This document shows positions 22,258-32,847 of a stretch of DNA of 64,000 nt, piece after piece. The notes below the pieces were generated by a model. That model saw only the letters and a list, made by a program, of their open reading frames with translations, did not search any database and was not told the origin of the DNA. How positions within the stretch are numbered: position 1 is the stretch's first letter; each line of letters begins with the position of its first letter. The position numbers were made by a program, and so were the translations under genes. The DNA is from Tubulanus polymorphus (Eukaryota; Nemertea; Palaeonemertea; Tubulaniformes; Tubulanidae), in NCBI RefSeq assembly GCF_964204645.1, contig NC_134036.1, positions 8,790,704-8,854,703 on the forward strand, given 5' to 3'.

Positions 22258-23573
22258 TCTGGTTTTCTTATATAAATCTGCAACTTTGTTATTACAGGTC
22301 GAGCATCAAGACTAAATGTCGCTTTTGCTATAAGCATTTCCGTTCAGAAGCGATCGAAGCGCATGCTGATGGGTGTGAGGGGCGGCCTGTCGCAGGCCGC
22401 TGCTACAAATGCCGCGACTGCGGCCGTATTTCACGTACTAAACTTTCCGCGCGGCAGCATGGAAAATATCATGTAAAAACGACAAATCGCGACCCGGGGT
22501 ACGAGGTCGTCACCGAGGGCGACGAGAATTCACCTCCGCGCAAAATCGTGCGCACCGAGGAGTGGGACCGAGATCCAGCTCTATCCATCTCAGAATCTCC
22601 CGGCCACACTGACTACCGTCGGGCGCGACGCGAGGCCGACCGGGCCCATCGGGCACGCGTAAAGGCCAACATGATTGCAAGCGACCGCATCACGGAGGAG
22701 GCCCGCCAGCTCGACTCGGCCTTTCTGGCGCAACAGACCAGTATAGGGTTAGAGATTCGTCGAGACCTCGAAGCCAGGAAGGCGATAGCTCGGCTTGAAC
22801 CCGGTAGACCGACACCGATCGCGACGCCCCAGATTGCGCCGCTACCGATATCAACATCTCCGCCCCTGATCGCGACGCCTCCGACCGTGTTAACTCCTAT
22901 TGCGTCGCCACCGAAGGCGACACACGCGTCGGATATCGGCCCGGACATGCCGGCCGATTTTGACCACGTTTTGAGCAAGGGGGACGCCCCTCTTTCTGCG
23001 ACTTCTCCAAATTCGTCGGCCGACATTCCCGTCGTTGCACCGATAGTCGTCGCGGAGACGGAGGCCGAAGCGGGCAAGTTCCAGCTGATGAACAACCAAA
23101 TCACGCCGGTGATACCCACCAGGAGCATTGAAGAGGAGGAACAGCGGCTGCTCGCCCTGGCTGACGCTGGTGTGCCAGAAGTTATCATAGGAACGAACGA
23201 ACTGGTAAGTGTTGGCACGGGCCAGCACGTCATGCTTGTACGCGACGAGGAGGTTGGCTCGGCGTCCACCCGTAGCCTTCATGTGACATTACACTATCAC
23301 CCCTCCGCGATGGGTACCGCGTATCAATACTGTGGGACCCCTACCGAAACCTTCGCCTGCACAGCGTGTCGGGTCCTCGCAGCCCACCACGGGATTGAAT
23401 GGCCTCCCGCCGAGAACGAGATCACTCCGCGACGCGTTGCAGTATTTGGCCTGCGACACCAACATCCGACTCCGCACGGACCCGTCGCCACCTGGGGCCT
23501 GGACCGTCGGCCCAGTCCGTGCGTCCTGTGCGCCATCGATTGCAAATCCGCCAAGATCCCATACGTATATTAG
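22245..23573 (+). CDS. Third ORF of element B: Cys/His-rich protein in env position
   Basis: An open frame of about 440 codons between pol and the 3' LTR, where errantiviruses carry env. It is not env-like: no signal peptide, fusion peptide or membrane span is seen. It begins with Cys/His clusters suggestive of zinc fingers (CRFCYKHFRSEAIEAHADGC, then CYKCRDCG with a following HGKYH), has a basic/helical segment, a long Pro/Ile/Ala-rich linker (about 190-250) and a C-terminal CTAC...HH and CVLC...C region. It lacks an ATG near its start; the first bases (TTG at 22245) overlap pol. A strong 3' splice site, TTTGTTATTACAG (ending 22297), lies in its beginning, so a spliced message with an upstream ATG is plausible. 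Function unknown. Confidence 0.6.
   Translation: MDRLIWFSYINLQLCYYRSSIKTKCRFCYKHFRSEAIEAHADGCEGRPVAGRCYKCRDCGRISRTKLSARQHGKYHVKTTNRDPGYEVVTEGDENSPPRKIVRTEEWDRDPALSISESPGHTDYRRARREADRAHRARVKANMIASDRITEEARQLDSAFLAQQTSIGLEIRRDLEARKAIARLEPGRPTPIATPQIAPLPISTSPPLIATPPTVLTPIASPPKATHASDIGPDMPADFDHVLSKGDAPLSATSPNSSADIPVVAPIVVAETEAEAGKFQLMNNQITPVIPTRSIEEEEQRLLALADAGVPEVIIGTNELVSVGTGQHVMLVRDEEVGSASTRSLHVTLHYHPSAMGTAYQYCGTPTETFACTACRVLAAHHGIEWPPAENEITPRRVAVFGLRHQHPTPHGPVATWGLDRRPSPCVLCAIDCKSAKIPYVY
22285..22297 (+). promoter_or_regulatory. Candidate 3' splice site for third ORF of element B
   Basis: TTTGTTATTACAG followed by G, with a T-rich tract, sits just after the pol stop and in front of the Cys/His-rich part of the third ORF, which has no usable ATG. 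This is the arrangement of spliced env messages. Inference only. Confidence 0.45.
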
Positions 23574-23908
23574 TGGTCTGTTTTTACCTGTTTTTACGGT
23601 GTTCCGTATGTTCCGGGGATCTGGTGGGGGTCGTTGAGGGCCGAGAGGAGGCTGATTCGGAGCACTCCGGATGAGTGCCTGGTCCCCTCGTCGGTTCTTT
23701 TCGGCTCCGCCCGCTTGCCGGGACCTCGGAACCCCGTTTCCTGTAAATGTAATATTAATTGTAATTTGTACTATTTTCGGGTCTTCTACTTTCGGGCTTG
23801 CTTTTTGATTAGGCCTTTTTCGCTTTTTGTCATTATGACACCCAATTTTCTTTAAATTCATTTCGCCTCATCGCCTTAAGGCGTAGTATGAGGCTGGGCG
23901 GGGGTTTT
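23574..23908 (+). other. 3' untranslated region and polypurine tract of element B
   Basis: No further gene is seen. GAGGCTGGGCGGGGGTTTT (about 23890-23908) precedes the 3' LTR and is the likely plus-strand primer. Confidence 0.65.
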
Positions 23909-26356
23909 TGTGGCGAAAATTGTCAATATCTGGGGTGGGTTTGACCACAAAATGTCGGTCTTTGGTGAAATTATATTATGTATTTCGGAATGGCCTTAAG
24001 CCGTTCTTTTCTCATTGTTTCTTTTTAGATGTACGTATTCCGGGACGGGGCTGGGTGTTCTGCGGCGATGTTTCGGGATCTTTTCGGCTCAATTTCAATC
24101 TGACAGATTTTTGGCAGTCCTGTCAGATTCCAATTTCACGACCTGGGCAGGCCCCCGCGGTGTTGGCCACGCCACATCGCGGTGACATTAGCGATTTTTC
24201 GGCGCCTGTCCAGGCCATTCTTTTATCCTCCACCTACCTATTAGTGTGTGTTCTCCTTTTTATATTCGAGACCCAACTTCTTTGATTTTGGGCCGTTTTG
24301 GTTCCGTCTCGTCGCCGGAGAATTCTCCAGCCCTGCTCGTGTTTACGCTCGTTTTTACGACGCCGTTCGCTGGCGCCGCCTCACTTCCGTGTGAGCGTTT
24401 TCGCGATGGTGCGGTTAACTCCGGTTTATTTTTAGTAAATATCTCCGTATCGGTCTTATAGTCGTCATTTTTCGCGTTAATCTTAAAATATTATAGAACT
24501 TAATTCTACTTCTCGCGTATGAAGTCTTTATTTAGGGTTTTATCATTCGTCACGGTCGAATGATTTCGCGTGCTCTACTTTGTCCGTGGATCGTATCACT
24601 GCTCGTCACGCTTGACCAATCACCGCGTGCGTTGACCGCATGAAAACTATAAATTTGGCGCAATCGCGCTCATTGGCAACTTGGCTCTGGCAGAGCCACA
24701 TTAGAAACTCTTCTTGCTGCCTCTTCACCGTTTTACGAATCGGACGCTGTAAATCGTACAGATCATGTAAGAAGACAATTTTACTCTCTAATTAAGACAC
24801 GGGCCTCCGGGTCGTCTGACCCCGGGATCGCTGCAGTGGTTTTTGACATCCCGCCCTCAGTGAGTCCCGAGTGCCGACGCACCCGGGGGTCGTGTAGTCG
24901 TCGGCCATGGGCTGCCGATAAACTCGTCACTTACAATCCTGTAAATATTGTAAATTCTCCGTCAGTTCATCGTCTGTTTAAATTCAATCCTCTGACGATG
25001 CCAACTTAACGCTCTCGTCGCTGTAATTAGTAATAGTAATAGTAATAATAATAGTATGGTAGGCCTATATCTTCTGTGCTATTTCCGTAATTTTACTCCG
25101 AGATGTCGTTTCTGCTGACTATGAAAATCACCTGTATTCAGTAACTCCTTTTTCGAACGAACGCGCGGTCGTTTCATCTTCTTGACGTCGCCTCTGAATT
25201 TCGACTCTTTGAGTTCGCGTCACCGACATTTTGAATTTGGCGCGCAGTCGTTGATTAACGACAACGCTCGTCGTTAACTATTTGACGTTCCGTCGTGTAA
25301 TTCTTATCGTTGATTGAAGACAACGCTCGTCGTTAACTACTTGACGCTCCGTCGTATAATTCTTATCGTTGATTAACGACAACGCTCGTCGTTAACTACT
25401 TGACGCTCCGTCGTTAACATCTTAATCGTTGATTAGCTTCGACGCTCGTTTACTGAGACCTAAGTTATATTAGATACACACCGGAGTCCGCCGCGCCACC
25501 GCTTCTATTTGACGTTCGGTCGTCTCCTTTGTATGCTACCGTACATTGACTGTACCAAGGCTTTGCAAGCCATGAAGGGCACATTCTTTTTATATATCGA
25601 AATGTAAATAATCAAGGTGTTTTGCGTGTGGACATGATGTCCCCTTGGCATCAAGAACGATGAACTTTGTATTATAAGAAAATATATATATTTAATAATT
25701 CGTACTACATTCCAATCAAACTTCGAATCTTGCGTTTATTTGATTCGCCGGCACTGGAAGGAAGGACGAGGATTTCTGTTTGTTTTCCTGCTGCATCGAA
25801 CCCATTTAGTTCTACGTGAGGATCGTTCCCCTATTGACCGTCGCTACGGACAACACTTATGCATACGACTAGTTTGACAGATCTGGCATGAGTCGCAATT
25901 AGCTCCTGAGATGACGGGGGACAGCTATGTGCGAGAGGGCACTTGGAATGGGGGTAGCCATATCCGCCGAGTAATCAACACTGCGAGTTTCGTCCGAGGA
26001 AAGCCCCTAAAGCGGATTACTCTGAGTAGAGCGGGTTGGGGGGTCTGTATTGGCCACACAGATTAAGGCTACGTGGAGTAGGGAGGCGACTGTTTGGAGG
26101 AGAGCGTACTGCTAAAGCGCCCTTTTTAGCGACATTTTTTAATAGAGGAACCGATTCTACATATCTTATATCATTTACTTTCCTGGGGAAGACAAGAGTC
26201 TCCTTGCCGTATTCACTACCCGAGTGCGGTCGACCCAGGCGGACCCGTGTAGCGAGCGCCCCGGCACAGCAGAGTGACTACGACTACGCTACCTATGGAC
26301 AACAGCAGTCACTACCTGTATTACTATTTTTTTATGTTTACACTACAACCGCTACA
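23909..26356 (+). repeat. 3' LTR of element B (2448 bp)
   Basis: It is 120 bases shorter than the 5' LTR: two 59-bp units (118 bases) plus two 1-base homopolymer differences account for this. TATAAA at 24648-24653 lies in 'actataaatttggcgc', a likely core promoter. Confidence 0.95.
25249..25440 (+). repeat. 59-bp tandem array in 3' LTR of element B
   Basis: Three full units begin at about 25249, 25308 and 25367, with a degenerate last unit at 25426. It is the same unit as in the 5' LTR. Confidence 0.88.
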
Positions 26357-26360
26357 GTTG

Positions 26361-27131
26361 CATCGGGATGGGTGATGGTTTGACGTGTTGCATTGGTGGA
26401 GAGTTGATCGCTTGTACGTCATAAAAGTCAATGTGTCGACTTGGTTGAGGTGCAAACTGTTGAGTACCGTACTGTTGCTGAGCTAACTTCAGTTCGAATA
26501 TTTCTTTCATGAGTTTTTGTTGGCTGGTTTGTAACACAGCCATCATGGCAGTTATCTGGTCTAGCTGCCCACCGTGATTTGTTGCCATCACCGGTGCTGC
26601 TACTGGTGTCGAGGTAGCGTTTATTGTCCTTTCCGCCGAGACTGCTTTATCAGATAGTTCTCTGATTGTCTTAGGTTCCATAGGCATGACAATCCTCTTA
26701 ATGTCGTCGTTTAGTCCATTTATGAGTAGGGCAACACGTACCTTTTCAGGGAATTCCACATCTAGCTTAAGGTGAATTCTCTCCAGATACGTGGCTACAC
26801 TCTCGGTTGGGAGTTGTTTAGCCATTAAAACAGAGAGGTCGGTTGGGCCTGCGACTGAGGCATATCGTGCCACGAAAGCTTTTTTCAATAGATCCTCATT
26901 CGCTTGAGTAGCTTCAGGTAGAGAAAAGTACCATGTCTGGGCCGATGGTGATAGTCGCAATGGAAAGAAACTGAGACGCTGTTCTGGCCCTAGATTGTGT
27001 CCTTTTGCAAATGCACTCCAAAGAGCCCACCAGATTGTTGGGTTCTTCACCAATTTATTAACGAAGTTTATGCCTTTAATGGAGTGGGGAACTATCGATG
27101 GTAGAACCTTAAAAAGATGAGTTAAATACAA
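26361..27131 (-). pseudogene. gag: Gag capsid region of element C, cut by element B
   Basis: Minus-strand frame of about 255 codons with a gag/capsid-like core: IWWALWSAFAKGHNLGPEQR, then LSPSAQTWYFSLPE, LLKKAFVARYA and SVATYLERIHLKLD, followed by a Gln-rich tail. It lacks an ATG (the frame opens at a TTG near 27131), and no LTR of C is found upstream, so the 5' end is lost. The frame runs straight into the inserted LTR of B at 26360. The matching C-terminal zinc-knuckle piece resumes at 14577. Confidence 0.8.
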
Positions 27132-28129
27132 ATATAGTTTTGACGTAGAGAGTTGTTTATTTGCTGACGTCCTGAGTCAGAATGTTTGATTTGTATAGTA
27201 TTATGAATAAAATAGGTAACAACCATTTTATATATTCCAATTATTATAATATCACCACGATTTCCAAAATGACAGAGAGAGACGTGATTATAACTTGAAT
27301 ACAAATCATATTGGAACCAAATATAGATGATCTCAACTCATATTCCCATCATTCTGATTGGCTTTGCAGAAAACCCGTCATCGATGCTTAGCAGCTATAT
27401 TTACAATTTTAATGCCGCTTAAAGCAGGGATAATAATCACTACGTCATATTTGAAAAAAAAGCTATATTTCTGACCGCATCTTTATCTGTTTGTTTTGGC
27501 ATCTACTACCCTGCCACGCTCACCACATTGTACAAACATGGAAACATATGCGAAGAAGAAACAGTTGCATATAGGTCAGAAGCTCATCAAAAAATTTTCA
27601 ACACTTTCAACGTTTTAATCGATCCCCTACTTCAAGCAATGAGGTACCGGCAACGCTACTGTGGCAAGCGGAATTCCGCCACAGGATATTCCCGCCCTCC
27701 TTCCCCGCTAAGCTCTTTGCGCAGGGTTTCGGAAGAAATTTAGTCACGTGGCTCGTGGCGGCGACACCGTATGGTACGGGGTACTCCAAATAGTATCCGG
27801 GAATATCCTCTGCCCCCTAGTATCCCTCAGAAATACAAATTTCACTCCGGAAAATTATGATATTTCCTTCAGGATACATTACGTGGGGCACAGTTTAGAA
27901 GGATTAGCCAAGCACCAGGGGGTGGGTAAGGCTCCCAAAAAATGTATACAGGCAAAAGCCTAAAAGCACCTCCAACAAACGTAAAAATTCACCCAGCAAA
28001 TAGCACGAGGACGAAAAAAAACCGAGCTAAACCTGGGCTACAAAGGCAAAAATGCCCGTTAAAGATTAGACATCCGACTCCAGCCCGAGGATTCCGAACT
28101 AGAAACCTGGCTGGAGCCCACTGACTATA
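27132..28129. other. Intergenic host DNA
   Basis: Contains a reverse copy of the AGCTGC...GGGTTTTCTG repeat at about 27343-27402. Around 27640-27960 the sequence is GC-richer with open frames on both strands, but no domain, splice pattern or start supports a gene. Confidence 0.5.
27343..27402 (-). repeat. Dispersed repeat core, reverse copy
   Basis: The reverse complement matches 1253-1312 over about 60 bases, including 'gatgacgggttttctg' and 'cagaatgatggg'. Confidence 0.6.
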
Positions 28130-28215
28130 TTATAAACATGTATAAACATACATATACACATGCACACATACACATAATACATACACATATATATACATAT
28201 CAGGATATATATTCG
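28130..28215. repeat. TA/CA microsatellite
   Basis: A run of 'tatacatacacata'-type alternating pyrimidine-purine sequence. No gene is seen. Confidence 0.75.
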
Positions 28216-28961
28216 TTAACAGATAAAACAAAAAATGAAAATCATGTCGATAATATCGATAATAATAGGTTGAGATAATACATTGTAATTTACACTGTTA
28301 TCATTTTGTAGCGGTATAAATGGCTTCTCTTCTACCCACTAGATTTTACTGTACCATATGGACATTGACGCTGTCTAGACCATTACCCAAAAAGAATAGT
28401 AGACTTGTTACAGGGAACAAAAAGTTGTCAAACGGTAAAAGAACACATTAACAAATGATATCCTCAACTGATTTTAGACTTAATCGCTGCCAATGCTGTG
28501 TCAGTTTTAGAAACTTTTGTATTACTGTTTCCTGAAGAGGCAGTACTTCTTGCAGTATCTTTAATGAGAAAACATACTGGTAAATAGTACTGAACTTATT
28601 AGCTATCACGATATGTCACTCCATATTTTGATTAATTAGACTGTAAGTAATCCCCTTCAAGGCAAGCTGCACTGACCCCCCCCCCCCTCCCAGATTTTAG
28701 AAATCATTTGTATTGATCACAGGGACAGATCAATCAACAACCCATGCCAGCATTTTGACAGCAAAAGCAACATGCTTCAAGATGAAATTTGTTGAAATGC
28801 TAAGAATCTTCCATCCAGTGAATACCAGATTTGCAAAATCCATAGCATCTCCACTGAATACACAAACAATTGTTCAAAATAACAAACTTATCAACAGAAT
28901 GTTGTCACCATATATCAAAACTCTAGCTAAAAAGCCCAGGGTTTTTGCTTTATTTTGTCAG
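28216..28961. other. Intergenic host DNA, nothing recognised
   Basis: A forward open frame at 28713-29048 has no recognisable domain and runs into the dispersed repeat. A poly-C run lies at about 28677-28687. Confidence 0.45.
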
Positions 28962-29800
28962 CGATATGAAGTTGGCATTGAGCCAATTCATGTAAAATCG
29001 CGGTACGTTTTTTTATGTGAGCATTTGTTTCATTGGTTCTCGGCTTAAACGACGTATAATCGATGCGATTGAAGACATGGCGAGCTACCATCGATGACGT
29101 GGTCAACATTGTTAGAATTCTACGAAAAACTGTTTTTGGCGGAAAATTCTTAGCGCTCGCGTATGAAATTAGACTGTTGCACACACAAACACAGGCGCGT
29201 ACAGTATACTATAGTGATACGGTAATGCTGCTTGCTGGCGCGTTTGACATTTCATAAGTAGAAGATGAGCGCTGTGTTTTCTGTTTGATGGAATTTGTGA
29301 TAAATTGTAATTTCTTGTGACCTGAAAATACTAAGCAGCAAACTATAGGTATAGGTCGAGGTCTGAATATTGTAGTGGTAAATTCCAGGGTTTAAAATGA
29401 TCTAATACGCCGATTTTTTACTGCAGTGGTATTTTAGCTTCCGCGGCCATACATTCATTCACCCTCTGATATGTGACATCATATGAATTTTATTTGGATA
29501 TTTTTTCATATTATGAAAAATGTTTCTTTGAAAATATAAAATAGTTTCCATGCCGCGCCTACCTGTACCCTACAAATGTTGGATGTGGACCGTAAAAAAA
29601 TGTATATCTTTGGTCTTATTTGACTACAAGATAATCCTTTAAGAAAGATAAAATGCAATATTTAAACTTGTAGAACATTGAAGTCACGAATTAAAAAGAT
29701 TTTCAAGCAATGCCCTTATTCCAAACAACCTCTAGCTTTCAAGGTAAACCACACTTTGCCAATGGGTAATTTCTTTCATTTTTTCAAACATGCCACCCAA
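28962..29800. repeat. Long dispersed repeat, copy 1
   Basis: The parts 28962-29172, about 29230-29325 and about 29705-29770 match 49638-49858, about 50210-50295 and about 50296-50355 in the same order and orientation. The first part carries, on the minus strand, a conserved short frame with HVFNRIDYTSFKPRTNETNA that differs from its partner at only a few residues. This could be a captured exon or part of a transposon. It is not recognised. Confidence 0.65.
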
Positions 29801-29841
29801 AGATTTTGACTGGGGATGCCTCTCGCTCATGTTACTTACGT

Positions 29842-30060
29842 ATTTGTTTCGGCCTGATGAAGGACTCTGAATCTTCCGAAGACGGTTGTGCGCTGATCAT
29901 GGTACCGCTACTCAATAGTTCCCCAGCCATGTGAGCACTCGCCATAGCCGAGGGGGTCATCTTACTTATCGGTGATAGGTCGGATGATGATGTGGTCTGT
30001 AGATTTTGACTGGTCAGCGTGGCGTGTAGAACATGCGGCATTCGCTGACATGATTCAGGC
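29842..30060 (-). other. Candidate host exon with strong splice donor
   Basis: The minus-strand open segment encodes a Ser/Thr-rich peptide (SSSDLSPISKMTPSA, then SAQPSSEDSESFIRPKQ) and ends at an excellent 5' splice site, AATAC|GTAAGT. Candidate acceptors lie near 30045-30080. It may belong to the same minus-strand gene as 30218-30386. The gene is not recognised. Confidence 0.3.
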
Positions 30061-30217
30061 TGCTCTGTACTGACCGTTTAACATCAGAATGTTGGATCGC
30101 ATCCGAAAACTAGGGTTCCATGGACCTTAAACTTTATCGGAAAAATCACAAATTCCAGACAATTTGGGAAAATTAACAAGATGGCAAGCATATTCAACAA
30201 GATTTAGACAGATTAAT

Positions 30218-30386
30218 GCTGAACATACAAACTAGCCAATCGAGGAATGTTGTCAGAGGAACTACTCGACTCCGAGAGGGAACTGATGTCACCTAAATAT
30301 CCCGAACTTGATCCAGTACTTCCCAATGACAATGAAGACGATGGCAGAGGATCCGTTTGCGATTCAATTATTTTTTTCCTAAAACC
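30218..30386 (-). other. Candidate host exon, Ser-rich
   Basis: The minus-strand open segment encodes a Ser-rich peptide (LPSSSLSLGSTGSSSGYLGD). It is preceded by a 3' splice-site-like ATCTTTTATGGTTTTAG and ends near a weak GTTTGT donor. Low-complexity content limits confidence. Confidence 0.25.
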
Positions 30387-30454
30387 ATAAAAGATGATGA
30401 ATATGAGGGTTAACATTAAGGGTTCGGTTCATCGAATACATGTATACCTAACCC

Positions 30455-30545
30455 CAACAGATGACAGGGATTTGAACCTGCTGGAATGAATTCCTCCTGC
30501 ACAGCTAAGTCATGATATCATTATAAGCAAATCAGAATTTCACTT
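30455..30545 (-). mobile_element. tRNA-like SINE head (minus strand)
   Basis: The minus strand carries TTAGCTGTGCAGGAGG (A-box-like) and a perfect B box GGTTCAAATCC (complement of about 30468-30478). The spacing is shorter than in a tRNA gene and no cloverleaf closes. Confidence 0.4.
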
Positions 30546-30619
30546 CCGCCCGGGTTATTCAATTTAGGCCAATAGGTTACTAATTTGTCTAAGCAATTGT
30601 ACAGCAGGTTTGGCTAGGC

Positions 30620-30720
30620 CCACAAGTACACATACGCGCATTAAAGCTAATCAGACAGGCAGGGTCTTGCGATGCCATCAGGTTTAAATCCCTGCCGAGG
30701 ATGAGAGATGGTGAAAGGCG
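30620..30720 (+). mobile_element. tRNA-like SINE head (plus strand)
   Basis: 'aatcagacaggcagggtctt' followed by 'gcgatgcc' and the B-box-like GGTTTAAATCCCTGCC (about 30679-30694) resembles the anticodon and T-arm part of a tRNA-derived SINE. Confidence 0.4.
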
Positions 30721-31088
30721 TACCTCGACAACTTGCGATGTCAACATTTTTTTACCCTTGAAAAAATATTTACTAATTCGCAAACTAGTTATGTATTTCA
30801 CTTCCACATTGGAGTCACAGTTTTCATCCTAGAAATATCAAACATAGGCCTATACTCGAGTACAGCAAATTTAATTCATGTTTCACATAATAACCAGCAG
30901 TTTTCATTTTTTTTCTTTTTGCTTAACCTGACTCATTTTTACGACATTGGGCGCGAGTTTCAGGTTTCAGGAAGTACATATGATGTCGTACAAATTTTAC
31001 AGAACTAAATCTGAATAAGGTTGAGAAACATATAAATGAAATGAATGAAACAAGCAGCCTGTCGGCTGATACAGCTCCGCTGTTTAAT
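30721..31088. other. Intergenic host DNA, nothing recognised
   Basis: No gene or structured repeat is seen. An open frame at 30733-31008 is AT-rich without domain content. Confidence 0.45.
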
Positions 31089-31770
31089 GATGAGATTTTA
31101 CAAGGACCACCTGCACAGCACGCTCAAGTGTTCAAATCCAGAAAACGGCTCTGTAACTTTTTAGCCCTTGACCCATAGTTTCTACATACCAAGTTTTGTC
31201 AAGATCAGATAATTGTTGTAAGACTTGTAGCAATTGAAAGATTTTACAAGAGTGACCTGCACAGCATCCCCTAGAGGTCAAATTGGGAAAACGGCTCAAT
31301 AACATTTTAGCCCTTGACCCAAATATCAACATAGCAAGCTTTATCAAGATTGGATAATAATTGTAGGACGAGTAGCGATTTTAAGATTTTACAAGTGCCC
31401 ATACGCGTACAGGACCCCCTAAAATTTGGAAGGCGGCTTTATAACTTTTTAACCCATAGTATCTACATACCTAGTTTCGTCAACATCAGACAATAATTGT
31501 AGGACTAGCAGACTTAAATTTTTTACAAATGTGACCTGTACAGCGCCCCCTAAAGGAAAACGGCTCTATATCATTTTGTTCCTTGGCCTGTAGTGACTAT
31601 ATACCAAGTTTCGTCAAGATCGGATTGTTATTGTATGACAAAAAGTGATTTAAAGATTTTACAAGCGCCACCCGTACAGCGCCCCCTAGAGATCAAATTG
31701 GGAAAACGGCTCTTGAACTTTTTAGCGCTTGGCCCATATTAGCTTCATCTATATGTTAGCTAAGATCAGA
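31089..31770 (+). repeat. Tandem repeat of about 140 bp, five copies
   Basis: Units begin GATTTTACAAG at about 31092, 31240, 31385, 31520 and 31655. Each carries 'acctg(t/c)acagc', 'ccccctagagg', 'gggaaaacggctc' and 'catagcaag/cataccaag...gtcaagatc'. The copies are diverged, so this is an old array. It contains no gene. Confidence 0.8.
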
Positions 31771-31973
31771 AAAGATCAGAAGAGAATTATAGCACCAAAA
31801 GCACAAAATGTACAGACCTCGTCCGTTGTTGATGAGAATCCTTCAAATGCTCGCTATAACGAAAATGTAAAAAGGCATTGATAAAGAGGCAGTATATCAA
31901 TAATAAAGGTCCAGTGGCCCTGTGGCTCACCATTAAATCATCGAGTGCATATATTGTCAAAAATATTATACTA

Positions 31974-32500
31974 AATATAGCTGCAAAGCAGCGATAACGG
32001 GTTTTCTGAACAGTCTTTGAATCCTGTTCAACGGTGGATTTCGACAAAGCATTTGAAAAGGCACAACATCAGCCATTACAAAACAGGCTATTAGGAAACG
32101 GTATCAATGATAGGACGAAAACTTGTAGCCGAAATCAACGGAACGCCTCATCTTGGAATAAGTCGGTCTAACTAGTGGAGTCGCAAGGTACTATCCTAAG
32201 TCGTCTTCTGTTTAATGTCCTGACAAATGACATGCACAGTAATCCAAAATAAACCAGACCAATTAAATTTTTTTAAACTACCTTAACGCGCCGTTCGACC
32301 AAAAAACCTAATCTTCCAACAAGAAAATCTTGTTCCAATGAAAACAATTCTGTTTGATCGAACAATACGCTTTTTGTTTGAACCAAAACTTTTCTTCATT
32401 CTGAAAAAAATGTGTTCGAATAAAAAGATATGTTAATAACCATATGAAAAGAAATTTCAAGTAATGAAATAAAGCTGCATAGCAGCGATAACGGGTTTCT
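31974..32500 (+). repeat. Two further copies of the AGCTGC...AACGGGTTTTCTG repeat core
   Basis: The core occurs at about 31978-32008 and again at about 32473-32500 (with a one-base difference in the palindrome and one T fewer at the end). No gene lies between them. 32040-32240 contains words typical of degraded retroelement sequence, but no frame can be followed. Confidence 0.55.
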
Positions 32501-32597
32501 GCCGTAAACGCTGGACGCGTTTGGCTTCCAGTATGTATATTTCCGATTCATCGTCAACTTTGTCCGGTTCTATAAGGCTTATTTTATTAGTTATGTT

Positions 32598-32785
32598 TTA
32601 TCAGAAGTGTACTATCAGAAGTGTACTATCAGAAGTGAATCAGAAGTGTTTTATCAGAATTGTATAATCAGGAGTGTATTATCAGGATTGTATTATCAGT
32701 AGTGTATCATCATAAGTGTATAAAAGAAGTGAATAAGAAGTGTATTTTTAGAAGTGAATCAAAAGTGTATTATCAGAAGTGTTGT
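32598..32785 (+). repeat. Minisatellite with TATCAGAAGTGTAT units
   Basis: About a dozen degenerate units of 14-17 bases, all built on 'atcagaagtgta'. It ends 34 bases before the left terminus of element P1. Confidence 0.8.
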
Positions 32786-32847
32786 TAGAAACTTTAAACT
32801 CAAATGAGTTACGGTGGAAGTAATTGGAAAATGACGTTTTCATACCA

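Larger units (their letters stand above)
14581..26356 (+). mobile_element. Ty3/gypsy-type LTR retrotransposon B, young and apparently intact
   Basis: An 11.8-kb element with TG...CA LTRs (14581-17148 and 23909-26356), a tRNA-Leu-type primer site, gag, a -1 frameshift site, an uninterrupted pol, a third ORF and a polypurine tract. By eye the LTRs differ by about seven substitutions, two 1-bp indels and two tandem-repeat units, so the insertion is recent. It splits the gag of element C and is flanked by GTTG on both sides. It has all parts expected for autonomous movement. Confidence 0.95.

Noticed and set aside
22245-23573. Env gene of element B
   Set aside because: Right position but no signal peptide, fusion peptide or membrane span; Cys/His clusters point to a zinc-binding protein instead.
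22613-23861. Several minus-strand frames opposite the third ORF of B
   Set aside because: Antisense shadows in GC-rich sequence; no starts or domains.
31089-32785. CRISPR-like array from regularly spaced repeats
   Set aside because: Units are contiguous diverged tandem repeats without unique spacers; the context is eukaryotic.
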